From Pseudomonas mosselii (GTDB lineage Bacteria > Pseudomonadota > Gammaproteobacteria > Pseudomonadales > Pseudomonadaceae): a stretch of 64,000 bases of DNA. Made by a program: the position numbers and the translations under genes. The notes beneath the pieces are model-generated. The model saw only the letters and a program-made list of their open reading frames with translations, had not been told where the DNA came from and searched no databases. Below, piece after piece: positions 1 through 8,240 of this stretch (positions are counted from its first letter, which is position 1; every line of letters starts with the position of its first letter). The stretch spans positions 682,001-746,000 of the forward strand of contig NZ_VAUO01000001.1 of NCBI RefSeq assembly GCF_005796105.1, given 5' to 3'.

Positions 1-18
1 ATATGCACCCTCCCCCAA

Positions 19-1437
19 TCAATTCGCGACGGATGCACCCCGAATACTCTGCGCTGCCTGATAGAGAATCTGCCCAACCAGATCGATCTGTGCCTCGCTG
101 ATGATCAGCGGCGGCAGGAAGCGAACGATTGCGCCGTGCCGCCCGCCCAGTTCTACGATCAGGCCACGCTCCAGACAAGCTCGCTGTAGCTGGCGCGCCC
201 GCTCGCCATCGGCAGCGGGCTGGCCCATGGCATCCTGGTTGGCAGGATCGATGATCTCCATGCCCAGCATCAGGCCCCGGCCGCGCACGTCGCCGATCCA
301 GTCGAACTCGTCCCGCAGTGCGTGCAGCAGCGCCTGCAAGCGTGCTCCAACGTTGCGCACATGGCTGCAAATACCTTCGCGCTGAATGAAACGCAAGGTA
401 GCGTCGCCAGCGGCCATGGCCAGCTGATTGCCGCGGAAAGTGCCAGCATGAGCCCCTGGTTGCCATTGATCCAGCTCGCCCCGGTAGACCACTACCGACA
501 GTGGCAGACCGCCGCCGATGGCCTTCGACAGTGTCACCACATCAGGGCTGATAGCGCTGCGCTCGAACGCGAATAGATCGCCGGTGCGCCCGATACCGCA
601 TTGGATTTCGTCAAGAACCAGGGGAATACCGTGCTCACGCGTGATTGCCCGCAGCCCTTGCAACCAGCGATCAGGAGCGGGAATCACCCCGCCCTCGCCC
701 TGCACCGTTTCCAGGATCATGGCTGCTGGCTGGGTCACGCCGCTTTCCGGGTCGGCGAGCAGGTGGCGGATGTAATGCAGGCTGGCGTCGATCGACTGCT
801 CGCCACCCAAGCCGAACGGGCAACGATATTCATGTGGATACGGCAGGAACTGCACCCCTGCCAGCAGCCCGCCCAAGGCATTCTTCGGCCCCAGATTGCC
901 GCTTACAGACAACGTGCCAAGGGTCATACCGTGATAAGCCCCATGAAACGCCAGGATGCTCTGCCGCCCGGTTGCCGTGCGCGACAGTTTGAGCGCCGCC
1001 TCCACTGCATCCGCACCGGTCGGGCCACAGAACTGGATCCGCGCATTCCTGGCGAAGTCACCAGGCAGCAGATCGAAGACCGTCTCCACGAAGGCATCCT
1101 TGATCGGCGTACTCAGATCGAGCGAATGCAGCGGTAGCCCCGAGGCCAAGGTCTTCTGGATGGCCTCCACGATAATCGGGTGATTATGCCCCAGTGCCAG
1201 AGTCCCCGCGCCGGCCAGGCAGTCGATGTAGACCTGCCCCCGCGAATCCTCCACATACACCCCCTGCGCGCCCTTGAGCTCCAGCGGTATGCGTCGCGGG
1301 TAGCTGCGCGCATTCGACTCGCGCTGCATTTGCCGTTGCAATGCCGGCGTGCTGTCCAGGCAGTAGCGCTGGCTGAGCCCGGTGTGCCGGTACTGGAGTT
1401 CGAGCGTGGTGTTAGCGATTGGGGTGACTGCATTCAT
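19..1437 (-). CDS. L-2,4-diaminobutyrate:2-oxoglutarate 4-aminotransferase (PvdH/Dat-like)
   Basis: This is a class III PLP-dependent aminotransferase of about 472 residues. It matches the family that makes L-2,4-diaminobutyrate (Dab) from aspartate semialdehyde and glutamate. Visible marks are the glycine-rich GPTGADAVEAALK segment, the AFHGAYHG motif, LDEIQCGIGRTG, and the PLP lysine in LSKAIGGG. I chose the ATG at 1437 because AAGG lies about 9 bases upstream; in-frame ATGs exist further upstream. The gene follows mbtH on the same strand, next to the NRPS operon, so it probably supplies Dab as a building block. Ectoine synthesis (EctB) is an alternative role for this family, but no ectA or ectC is present here. 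Confidence 0.88.
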   Translation of the reverse strand: MNAVTPIANTTLELQYRHTGLSQRYCLDSTPALQRQMQRESNARSYPRRIPLELKGAQGVYVEDSRGQVYIDCLAGAGTLALGHNHPIIVEAIQKTLASGLPLHSLDLSTPIKDAFVETVFDLLPGDFARNARIQFCGPTGADAVEAALKLSRTATGRQSILAFHGAYHGMTLGTLSVSGNLGPKNALGGLLAGVQFLPYPHEYRCPFGLGGEQSIDASLHYIRHLLADPESGVTQPAAMILETVQGEGGVIPAPDRWLQGLRAITREHGIPLVLDEIQCGIGRTGDLFAFERSAISPDVVTLSKAIGGGLPLSVVVYRGELDQWQPGAHAGTFRGNQLAMAAGDATLRFIQREGICSHVRNVGARLQALLHALRDEFDWIGDVRGRGLMLGMEIIDPANQDAMGQPAADGERARQLQRACLERGLIVELGGRHGAIVRFLPPLIISEAQIDLVGQILYQAAQSIRGASVAN

Positions 1438-1569
1438 CGAGTGCATCCTTGTGTCGCGCAGGTGGCGCATAGCTGACAAAACTGCCGGCGCGAGCGCCGT
1501 GCAGCGGCCGCGCGGTTAGGTGGCTGGCGTCCGGCAAGAGGCAAAAACAGGCGCTGGATGCGCGAGGCA

Positions 1570-1785
1570 TCAGCCGTGATTCTGGGCCTGCATGGCTTGA
1601 CGCAGGCTCAACGGCCGCATGTCGGTCCACACCGATTCGATATAGGTCAGGCACTCTTCCTTGCTGCCCTGCTTGCCGGCCGCGCGCCAGCCTTGCGGTA
1701 TTTCCTTGTAGTCGGGCCACAGGGAGTACTGCTCCTCATCGTTGACCACAACCAAGAAACGCGTTTCAGGACTGTCAAGACTCAT
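1570..1785 (-). CDS. MbtH-family NRPS accessory protein
   Basis: A 71-residue protein with the full MbtH pattern: [10 protein letters not shown] near residue 15, a central GW, and WTDMRP near the C-terminus. MbtH proteins bind NRPS adenylation domains and help them fold and activate amino acids. The gene sits 132 bases upstream of the Dab aminotransferase on the same strand and downstream of a Fur-like site, so the two are probably co-transcribed under iron control. It is the only MbtH gene in the window and presumably serves the four NRPS proteins. The start ATG is preceded by AAGGAG. Confidence 0.95.
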   Translation of the reverse strand: MSLDSPETRFLVVVNDEEQYSLWPDYKEIPQGWRAAGKQGSKEECLTYIESVWTDMRPLSLRQAMQAQNHG

Positions 1786-1869
1786 GTTTCACTCCTTTTC
1801 CACTGAAGATGCGAGCGCTCGTCAGGTAGCCCGAGCTTTGCAGGTGAACGAGCGTAGGATAATATAGTT

Positions 1870-1888
1870 AATAACAATTATCATTAAA
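1870..1888. promoter_or_regulatory. Fur-box-like operator
   Basis: The 19 bases starting AATAACAATTATCATTAAA match 13 of 19 positions of the consensus GATAATGATAATCATTATC, counted by eye. The site lies in the 289-base gap between divergent mbtH (start 1785) and the FhuF-like gene (start 2075), in an unusually AT-rich stretch. It is placed to repress both directions when iron is plentiful. The rest of this gap shows no other gene. Confidence 0.6.
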
Positions 1889-2074
1889 CATTGGCGTGAC
1901 CGCTAGCACGCTCTGGTGCCATAGACGGGATCGCCTGCCTGCCCCGGAGTTGTTTATACTGATCACTCCAGTGATAACGAGTCTCACCAGCAAACGCCTC
2001 CGTATGCCAAGACCCACATCCCCCCTTATCACGCATTGCGCAATGCCGTCTGACGGTGAAACTAGGCCGCGAGG

Positions 2075-2800
2075 ATGATCGCCAGCCTCGCCCCGCTGTT
2101 CAGCGGCCCACTGGCGGACTATGCGCAAAACCTGCAACTGGCAAGCGAGCAACCGCCCGCACTCGCAGGCTCGCAACTGTTCCTGCCGGACTATTTCGCC
2201 ATGTTCATCCGCGACCTGGCAGCCCGACATGGCACCGACGACTTCATCGCGCTGACCTCTATCTGGTCGAAATGGTACTTCTGCTTCATAGCCCCTGCCG
2301 TGGCGGCCAGCTTGCTGCTCCAGCGCGAGCTACCTCTGGCCTTGGACGATGTCCGCGTCGCCCTTTCGGAGGCGGGAAAGCCGCTGGGCCTGCACCTGCC
2401 CCATGAAGGCAACGCTCTGCCACCCTGCCCCCCCTTCGCACGTTTCGAGGCCTTGATCGAGCAGCATCTGAAACCGGTGATCGAGGTCATGGCTGGCGTC
2501 TCGAACGCCTCGCCAAGACTGTTCTGGAGCAACGCCGGCAACCTCTTCGAATTCGCCACTGCACAAGCCCAACGGCATCCCCTGGCAACGTTCGATTGCA
2601 CCGCCCCGGCCAGGGCGGTGATGGAAAGCCGCCTGCGCCCTGATGGTCGGCGCAATCCGCTGTTCGCACCGGTGTACTACAAGGACGACGGCGCTAACCC
2701 CCCGCAGCGGTTACGCCGTATCTGCTGCATTCGCTACCGCCTGCCGGGCGTCGACTATTGCAGCAGTTGCCCACTCGACCGCGACAAAACACCCGAATAA
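2075..2800 (+). CDS. FhuF-type siderophore-iron reductase
   Basis: A 241-residue protein ending in RRICCIRYRLPGVDYCSSCPL. The CC-X10-C-X2-C arrangement is the hallmark of FhuF proteins, which bind a 2Fe-2S cluster and reduce ferric siderophores in the cytoplasm. The remainder is poorly conserved, as usual in this family. It is the only rightward gene inside the siderophore locus, convergent with the exporter gene (14 bases between them) and divergent from mbtH across a Fur-like site. Together with the FecBCDE-type importer it suggests that iron is released inside the cytoplasm. The substrate is inferred from context only. Confidence 0.85.
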   Translation: MIASLAPLFSGPLADYAQNLQLASEQPPALAGSQLFLPDYFAMFIRDLAARHGTDDFIALTSIWSKWYFCFIAPAVAASLLLQRELPLALDDVRVALSEAGKPLGLHLPHEGNALPPCPPFARFEALIEQHLKPVIEVMAGVSNASPRLFWSNAGNLFEFATAQAQRHPLATFDCTAPARAVMESRLRPDGRRNPLFAPVYYKDDGANPPQRLRRICCIRYRLPGVDYCSSCPLDRDKTPE

Positions 2801-2814
2801 GCCGCTGCCACCGC

Positions 2815-4458
2815 CTACTTGGCCAACTCGAAGGGGGTCTCGCGGCTGTGGTCATAGTCCACCAACTGGCCGTAATCCAGGCGGTAGATGCGATCGGCTA
2901 CGTCGAAGTAGCGGTCATCGTGGGTAATGGCGATGACCGTTTTGCCGGCCGCCTGCAACTCGGGCAACAGTTCGTGGTAGAACACGTGACGGAACAGCGG
3001 GTCCTGGTCCGCCGCCCATTCGTCGAGCAGCAGCACCTCGCGGCCCTCCATCATCAGTAACAGCAGGGCCAGGCGCTTGCGCTGCCCCTGAGAAAGGGCG
3101 GTGGTGGACAGGCGTCCATCGATGAACTGAACTTTGTGCGCCAAACCCAGGCGCTGCAGATAGTGGCCGACCCGCTCCTCCAGCCCTTCGAGCTCGCCGT
3201 TCTCGCCGAGCACATCGGCGAACAGGTAGAAGTCGGCAAAGATCGCCGCGAAATGTTCGCGGTGCCACTCGCTGTTCGAGGCCTCCAAAGGCACGCCATT
3301 GAGCGCGACCGTCCCCTCGCTAGGCTGGTAGAGGCCGGTCAGCAATTTGGCCAGGGTCGACTTGCCGCTGCCATTGCCACCAACGATAAAGATCAGTTCG
3401 CCACGCCGAACGTGCAAATCGATGGGGCCCAGCTGGAAAGCGAACTCGTCGCCCTGCCCAGGGTAGCGGTATTGTGCGTTGCTCAGGCGCAACTCGCGAA
3501 AAGGCTCGGCGGCCTTGGCCGGCAAGGTGAAGGGCGCCGTTTCGCCCAAGGCCAGGTCATCGATGGCCTGCAACGCCACATGGCCGCGGATCACTGCCGG
3601 GACGGCATCGAGGATCATCGAGATCGGCGTGCGCAGGAACATGATCGCCAACACGTAGCCCACCACCACCTGCTGGCTCAGCAACCCAAGGCCCTGGCCG
3701 AGGAAGAACAGCGTACCGATGAGCACGAACACCAGCAGCGACGTCCAGTTCAGGTTGATCGCCCACAGCGTATCGGCGCGTACCGAAGCCTGTAGCGAGG
3801 CCTGTGCGATAGGCTCCAGGCGCTGGTTGAACAGCAATTGCCGACGCTCGCGGCTCAAGGCCAGTTCGCAGCGGCCACTGATGGTCGCCTCGAACTGTTC
3901 GGTCAAGCGGTCATCCTGCTGGCGCACCTGCTGCATCAGGTGCTTGACCTGGCGCCCGAGCAGCACATCGAGCAGTACACCGAAGGCGATCACCGCCAGG
4001 GTCAGGGCGAAGAAGGGCAAACTCAGCCAAGCCATGTACGCCAAGCCCGCCAGCAGCAGCAAACCGTTGTACAGCGAGATCGGCAGTTGCTTGAAGGCCG
4101 TGGCCACGGCGGTCACGTCCTTGGTCAGCGCATTGTAGATGCGCGGACCGCCCAGTCGCTCGATGCGCTCCAAGGCGGTGCCCAGCACCTTGCCCACCAG
4201 GCGCAGGCGCAATTGATAGACCAGGCGATGGCCAATCTGCACCAGCAGCCACTGGGCTAAAGTCCCGCTGACGAACAACAGCACCAGCAGACCGGCGAAC
4301 AGCGCCAGTGCCTGGCTCAGGTTATCCAGCCCCTGCTCCAGGCTGCGGTTGATGTAGCCGATCAGGCCGATACTGCTGGCCGCACTCAAGGCGCTGCACA
4401 GCACCGCCAGGAAAATCCGCCAGCGCGCATCGTGCAGCAGCTCCTTCAATAACATCAT
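2815..4458 (-). CDS. Cyclic-peptide/siderophore ABC exporter (SyrD/PvdE type)
   Basis: A 547-residue ABC half-transporter with an N-terminal membrane domain (about residues 15-300, hydrophobic segments visible) fused to an ATPase domain. Walker A is GGNGSGKST, the signature region reads LSQGQRKRLAL in place of LSGGQ, and Walker B is VLLLDEWAADQDP. This layout and the LLLDEWAADQDP segment are typical of the SyrD/PvdE family, which moves freshly made NRPS peptides across the inner membrane. Its start ATG overlaps the NRPS stop codon by one base (TGATG), so it is the last gene of the biosynthetic operon and almost certainly exports its product. Confidence 0.92.
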   Translation of the reverse strand: MMLLKELLHDARWRIFLAVLCSALSAASSIGLIGYINRSLEQGLDNLSQALALFAGLLVLLFVSGTLAQWLLVQIGHRLVYQLRLRLVGKVLGTALERIERLGGPRIYNALTKDVTAVATAFKQLPISLYNGLLLLAGLAYMAWLSLPFFALTLAVIAFGVLLDVLLGRQVKHLMQQVRQQDDRLTEQFEATISGRCELALSRERRQLLFNQRLEPIAQASLQASVRADTLWAINLNWTSLLVFVLIGTLFFLGQGLGLLSQQVVVGYVLAIMFLRTPISMILDAVPAVIRGHVALQAIDDLALGETAPFTLPAKAAEPFRELRLSNAQYRYPGQGDEFAFQLGPIDLHVRRGELIFIVGGNGSGKSTLAKLLTGLYQPSEGTVALNGVPLEASNSEWHREHFAAIFADFYLFADVLGENGELEGLEERVGHYLQRLGLAHKVQFIDGRLSTTALSQGQRKRLALLLLMMEGREVLLLDEWAADQDPLFRHVFYHELLPELQAAGKTVIAITHDDRYFDVADRIYRLDYGQLVDYDHSRETPFELAK

Positions 4459-7400
4459 CAGTTGGGCACCTTTTCGGCTTGGTGTTGCGGCGCAGTGCTT
4501 GGCGCCAGCAGGGACAACAAATCCGCGCTCAGGCGCGGCTCGGCAAGGATTGCGTGATGGCCGACATCCAGACTCAGATCACGTACCGCCGCGCGCGTAT
4601 GCGTCTGCCAGGCTGCACGCAGATCACGATGGGCATTGCTGCGCCACAACCAGATGGGCACATCGACCACCGGCAAGGCTTGTTCGTACAGACGCGTCTT
4701 GATCGTCCGGTAGCGCACCATCGCGGCCTGCAACTCGGCCTCAGCGCCGTGCCATTGCAGATGCTCGCGCACCTCGGCATCGGCCAACAGGCGGCTCACG
4801 CCCTCGGCATAATCGCAATCGACCAGTTGCCGGGCCAAGCGCTCGCGCAATGTATCGCCCAACGGCTGCGAACGGCTGCGACACAGGAACACCAGGTCAG
4901 CGAGTAATTGCCCGCCCTCGTCACCGTCGCCTATAAGGCTGCGCTGCGGATCATGATCCACCGCCGCCAAGGCCATGATATTGAAGCCAGCTGATTGTAG
5001 GTGCGCAATCAACAGCAGTGCCAGGCGCGAAGCCAGGCACCAGCCCAGCACCACCAGTGGGCGCTGCTTGAGCGACTCGGGAATGCTCTGCACATAGCGT
5101 TGCAGCAGCCTGTCCATATCCTGGCTTTGCCATTGCTCGTCAAATGCCGTCAGGCCATAAACGGCCTGGCTCTGGCCAAGTTGCGCGAGCAACGTTCGGT
5201 AGTCTTTCAGGTTGCCATCCGCGCCATGGACCAGCAGCAAGGCCGGCGCATCGCCGGCTGCATCGTTCAGCACCTGCCAGCCCTCGCTGCTCGCGCCCTG
5301 ATCGAGGCCTTGCACCAGCTCGCGCACGGTCTGACGCTCGAACAGCAGATTGGTTGGCGGATGAAGCCCCAGTTGCTCGCGAATCAGAGCCACTACCTTG
5401 ATCGCCGCCAGGGAATGTCCGCCGATGGCGAAGAAGTTGTCGGTCACGCCGAGATCTTCGACCCCCAGCACGCGGCACCAGATGTCCAGCACGGCGCTTT
5501 CCAGCTCGCCGACCGGGGCCACCCGCGCACCTTGCAGACGCTGCCGGGCACGTTCCAGCAGCGCTTGCCGATCGAGTTTGCCATTGCTGTTCAGCGGCAG
5601 GGTTTTCAGGGCGAAGATGCCGGCCGGCAGCATGTACTCCGGCAGTTGCTGGGCCAGGTCGTCGCGCAGCAGGTGCTCAGCCCTGCCCTGCCCTGGCTGT
5701 TCGACAATGAAGGCCAACAGGCGCTCACCATCGAGCAACACTGCCGCTTGCTGCACGCCCTGCACGCCGCGTAACGCCTGCTCGACCTCCGCCAGCTCCA
5801 GACGAAAACCGCGAATTTTCACCTGTTGGTCATTACGCCCGAGAATGCGCAAGGCGCCATCGGCCTGGCGCAACGCCAGGTCGCCAGTGCGGTACAACCG
5901 CGCGCCGGAGTGCCGGTCCTGGCCGAATGCCGAACTGCCGACATCACCCAGGTAGCCGCGACCGACACTGGCACCTGCCACGCACAGCTCACCCGCTTGC
6001 CCGCCAGGCACGGGGCGCTGTTGTTCGTCGAGCAGATAGATGCGGTTGTTGCCGAGCACCTGGTTCAAGGCCGTGCCGCTGATCCCCTGCTCGCTGTCGA
6101 TGGCCCGCCAGAGCACGCCGACCGTGGTCTCGCTCGGCCCGTAGTGGTTGTACAGGCGGCAACCGGAGCCTGCTTGTGCCAAGCGCGCCAGCAGGCTTTC
6201 GCTCACCGCTTCGCCGCCAAGCACCAACACCTGACGTGGCAGCACACCTTCCAGCGGATGCTCACCGATCAGGGCCTCAAGGTGCGAGGGAACGATTTTC
6301 AGCACATCCAGTGGATGCTCGCGCAGTTCATCGGCGAACGCCTGCGCATCGGTGACACTGGCCTGGCTCAGCAGGTGCACGCAGCCGCCTTGCAGCCAGG
6401 CTGGGTACAGCACGGTATTGCCCAGGTCCGCAAGCAGCGACGAGACCAGCCCATAATGGGCACCTGCCGGCAGATTCAGCGCGTGAGTGATCCGGCTCGC
6501 GTAGTGGCGTAGCTGGCCCTGCTCGATCTGCACACCCTTGGGCTTGCCGCTGGTGCCCGAGGTGTAGAGCACATAGGCCAGGTGCTGCGGCGCGCTGGCC
6601 ACAGGCGTCGCGAGTGGTTCGGCGCTGCTGGCCTGCGACCAGCTCAAGCTGGGCAGCTCGCAGACCTGGCCCGACTCATCCAGTTGCAGCACGAGCGCCG
6701 GTTGGCAATCCTCAAGAATACTGGCCAGGCGCAGCGGTGGCAGCGCCGGATCCAATGGCAGATAGGCCGCACCAGCCTTGAAGCAGGCCAGCATGGCGAT
6801 CAGCATCTGCGCGCCACGCGGCAGCAGCAACGCCACGACCTGATCTGGGCCAACACCGGCCTGTTGCAAACTGCCGGCAACCCGGTCGCTCAGCGCGTCT
6901 ACCTCGGCATAGCTCAGCAGCTGCCGGCCATCGCGCAGCGCTGGGCTATGCGGCTGGTGACGCGCATGGGCACGCAAGCGCTCGATGATATCGACGTCCG
7001 CCGGTAGTTCCGCATCAAGCGCAGTGGGCTGCGCTTCTTCGGCCAGCAAGGCATCCAGACCGTCCAGCGGCGCTTGCGGCGCCTGCAGCAGTTGGCCGAT
7101 CCAGTGCACGTAACGGCGCAGCAACAGCTGCATCTGCTCACGCCGATACAATCCGCTGTCGTACGTCAGCGCCAACTGGCCTTGGCCGGCGTCATCCAGC
7201 AGCCAGTGCAGTTGCAATTCCACCGGCGTGTCGAAGGACAAGGCCTGCAAGGCCTTAATGTCAGCCAGATGCTGCACACGCAGCCCGGCCTGATAGCTGG
7301 CCCGCCACTCAGGTAGCAGCTCGGCCTGGCCGAGGTACTCCTGCCAGAGCACAGCGTTTTCCAGTTGCCGGGCCAGCTGTCGGGCCAGGCTGACCCAACT

Positions 7401-8240
7401 GGCGTGCTCGGACACATGCACCTGCATGGGCAGCGTTTGCTCGAACAGCCCAAAGGCGCCCTGCAACTGCTCATAGTCGTCACGCGGATCGTGCTGCAAG
7501 CCCAACTGCGCATGACGCTGGCCGTTCAAGCGGGCGAGCAACGCGCCCCAGGCAGCCAGGGCGAGTGGCTCGATGGCCAGCGCCTCGCCCGCCGCCAGTG
7601 CCTTGAGCGCACCGCACAGGGCAGGGTCAAGCGCCTGCTGTACGCAGCCCCGGGCACCACTGGCCATGCCATAGCGCTCGATCAGACGCATCCCCGGCAC
7701 CTCCTGCAAGGCCAGGTTGCGCCAGAACTGCACGCCCTGCTCGGCGTCCTCGTCCAGTTGCAGGCCGGTGATCCAGTCGGCGTAGTCGCTGTACTGCATC
7801 GGTTCGGCCTCCCCTGGCGTGCCCTGGCCTAGCAATTTGCCGCGCAGTTGCTCAAGGCTGTGCAGATCCAGCGAGCAGGCCGGCAGCGCCAGCCACAGTT
7901 GCTGATCGCACCACCAGGCGAGCAGATCGGGCTGCTGGGTCTGGCACTGGGCTTGAGCGTCGCGCTGCCAGGCCACCACATCGCTGCCCGCACCCGCCTG
8001 ACGCCAGTCCAGGCGCAGTTCGTGCGGCGCGACCACGCGCTGGCGCAGGCCGGTCGCACCATGCGGACGCAGATAACGCAGGCGCAGCGCGTCGTGTTGC
8101 TCCAGGGCCTCACGCAGGCGCTGTTCGACCTGCTCGGGTGCTACGCCGGTGAGCGTCATGCGCACCCAGCGGTACGCCTGCGGGTTGGCCTCGGCCAATT
8201 GCTTCTGGGCCGGTGAAAGAGGTAGGCCAAGGTCCATCAT
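4458..8240 (-). CDS. NRPS, terminal module: interface domain-A(Asp)-T-TE
   Basis: A 1260-residue NRPS. Residues 1-430 are condensation-like, but the catalytic HHxxxDG motif is replaced by PACSLDLHS (about 7850-7885), so this domain cannot work as a normal C domain. It matches the idea of an 'interface' domain that recruits an aspartyl beta-hydroxylase. The A domain (about 430-900) reads DLTKVGHVGK at the ten selectivity positions, the aspartate code. One T domain (IGGHSL, about 939) and a thioesterase (about 990-1250) follow. The TE nucleophile motif is GWCLA with Cys1068 (codon 5037-5039) instead of Ser; the likely His is in GHHAIL. The start ATG overlaps the previous stop (ATGA) and has GGAG 8 bases upstream. 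Role: adds the last Asp and releases the peptide. Confidence 0.93.
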   Translation of the reverse strand: MMDLGLPLSPAQKQLAEANPQAYRWVRMTLTGVAPEQVEQRLREALEQHDALRLRYLRPHGATGLRQRVVAPHELRLDWRQAGAGSDVVAWQRDAQAQCQTQQPDLLAWWCDQQLWLALPACSLDLHSLEQLRGKLLGQGTPGEAEPMQYSDYADWITGLQLDEDAEQGVQFWRNLALQEVPGMRLIERYGMASGARGCVQQALDPALCGALKALAAGEALAIEPLALAAWGALLARLNGQRHAQLGLQHDPRDDYEQLQGAFGLFEQTLPMQVHVSEHASWVSLARQLARQLENAVLWQEYLGQAELLPEWRASYQAGLRVQHLADIKALQALSFDTPVELQLHWLLDDAGQGQLALTYDSGLYRREQMQLLLRRYVHWIGQLLQAPQAPLDGLDALLAEEAQPTALDAELPADVDIIERLRAHARHQPHSPALRDGRQLLSYAEVDALSDRVAGSLQQAGVGPDQVVALLLPRGAQMLIAMLACFKAGAAYLPLDPALPPLRLASILEDCQPALVLQLDESGQVCELPSLSWSQASSAEPLATPVASAPQHLAYVLYTSGTSGKPKGVQIEQGQLRHYASRITHALNLPAGAHYGLVSSLLADLGNTVLYPAWLQGGCVHLLSQASVTDAQAFADELREHPLDVLKIVPSHLEALIGEHPLEGVLPRQVLVLGGEAVSESLLARLAQAGSGCRLYNHYGPSETTVGVLWRAIDSEQGISGTALNQVLGNNRIYLLDEQQRPVPGGQAGELCVAGASVGRGYLGDVGSSAFGQDRHSGARLYRTGDLALRQADGALRILGRNDQQVKIRGFRLELAEVEQALRGVQGVQQAAVLLDGERLLAFIVEQPGQGRAEHLLRDDLAQQLPEYMLPAGIFALKTLPLNSNGKLDRQALLERARQRLQGARVAPVGELESAVLDIWCRVLGVEDLGVTDNFFAIGGHSLAAIKVVALIREQLGLHPPTNLLFERQTVRELVQGLDQGASSEGWQVLNDAAGDAPALLLVHGADGNLKDYRTLLAQLGQSQAVYGLTAFDEQWQSQDMDRLLQRYVQSIPESLKQRPLVVLGWCLASRLALLLIAHLQSAGFNIMALAAVDHDPQRSLIGDGDEGGQLLADLVFLCRSRSQPLGDTLRERLARQLVDCDYAEGVSRLLADAEVREHLQWHGAEAELQAAMVRYRTIKTRLYEQALPVVDVPIWLWRSNAHRDLRAAWQTHTRAAVRDLSLDVGHHAILAEPRLSADLLSLLAPSTAPQHQAEKVPN

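Noticed and set aside
19..1437. Ectoine-pathway EctB aminotransferase.
   Set aside because: No ectA or ectC nearby; mbtH and NRPS context favour Dab supply for a peptide.
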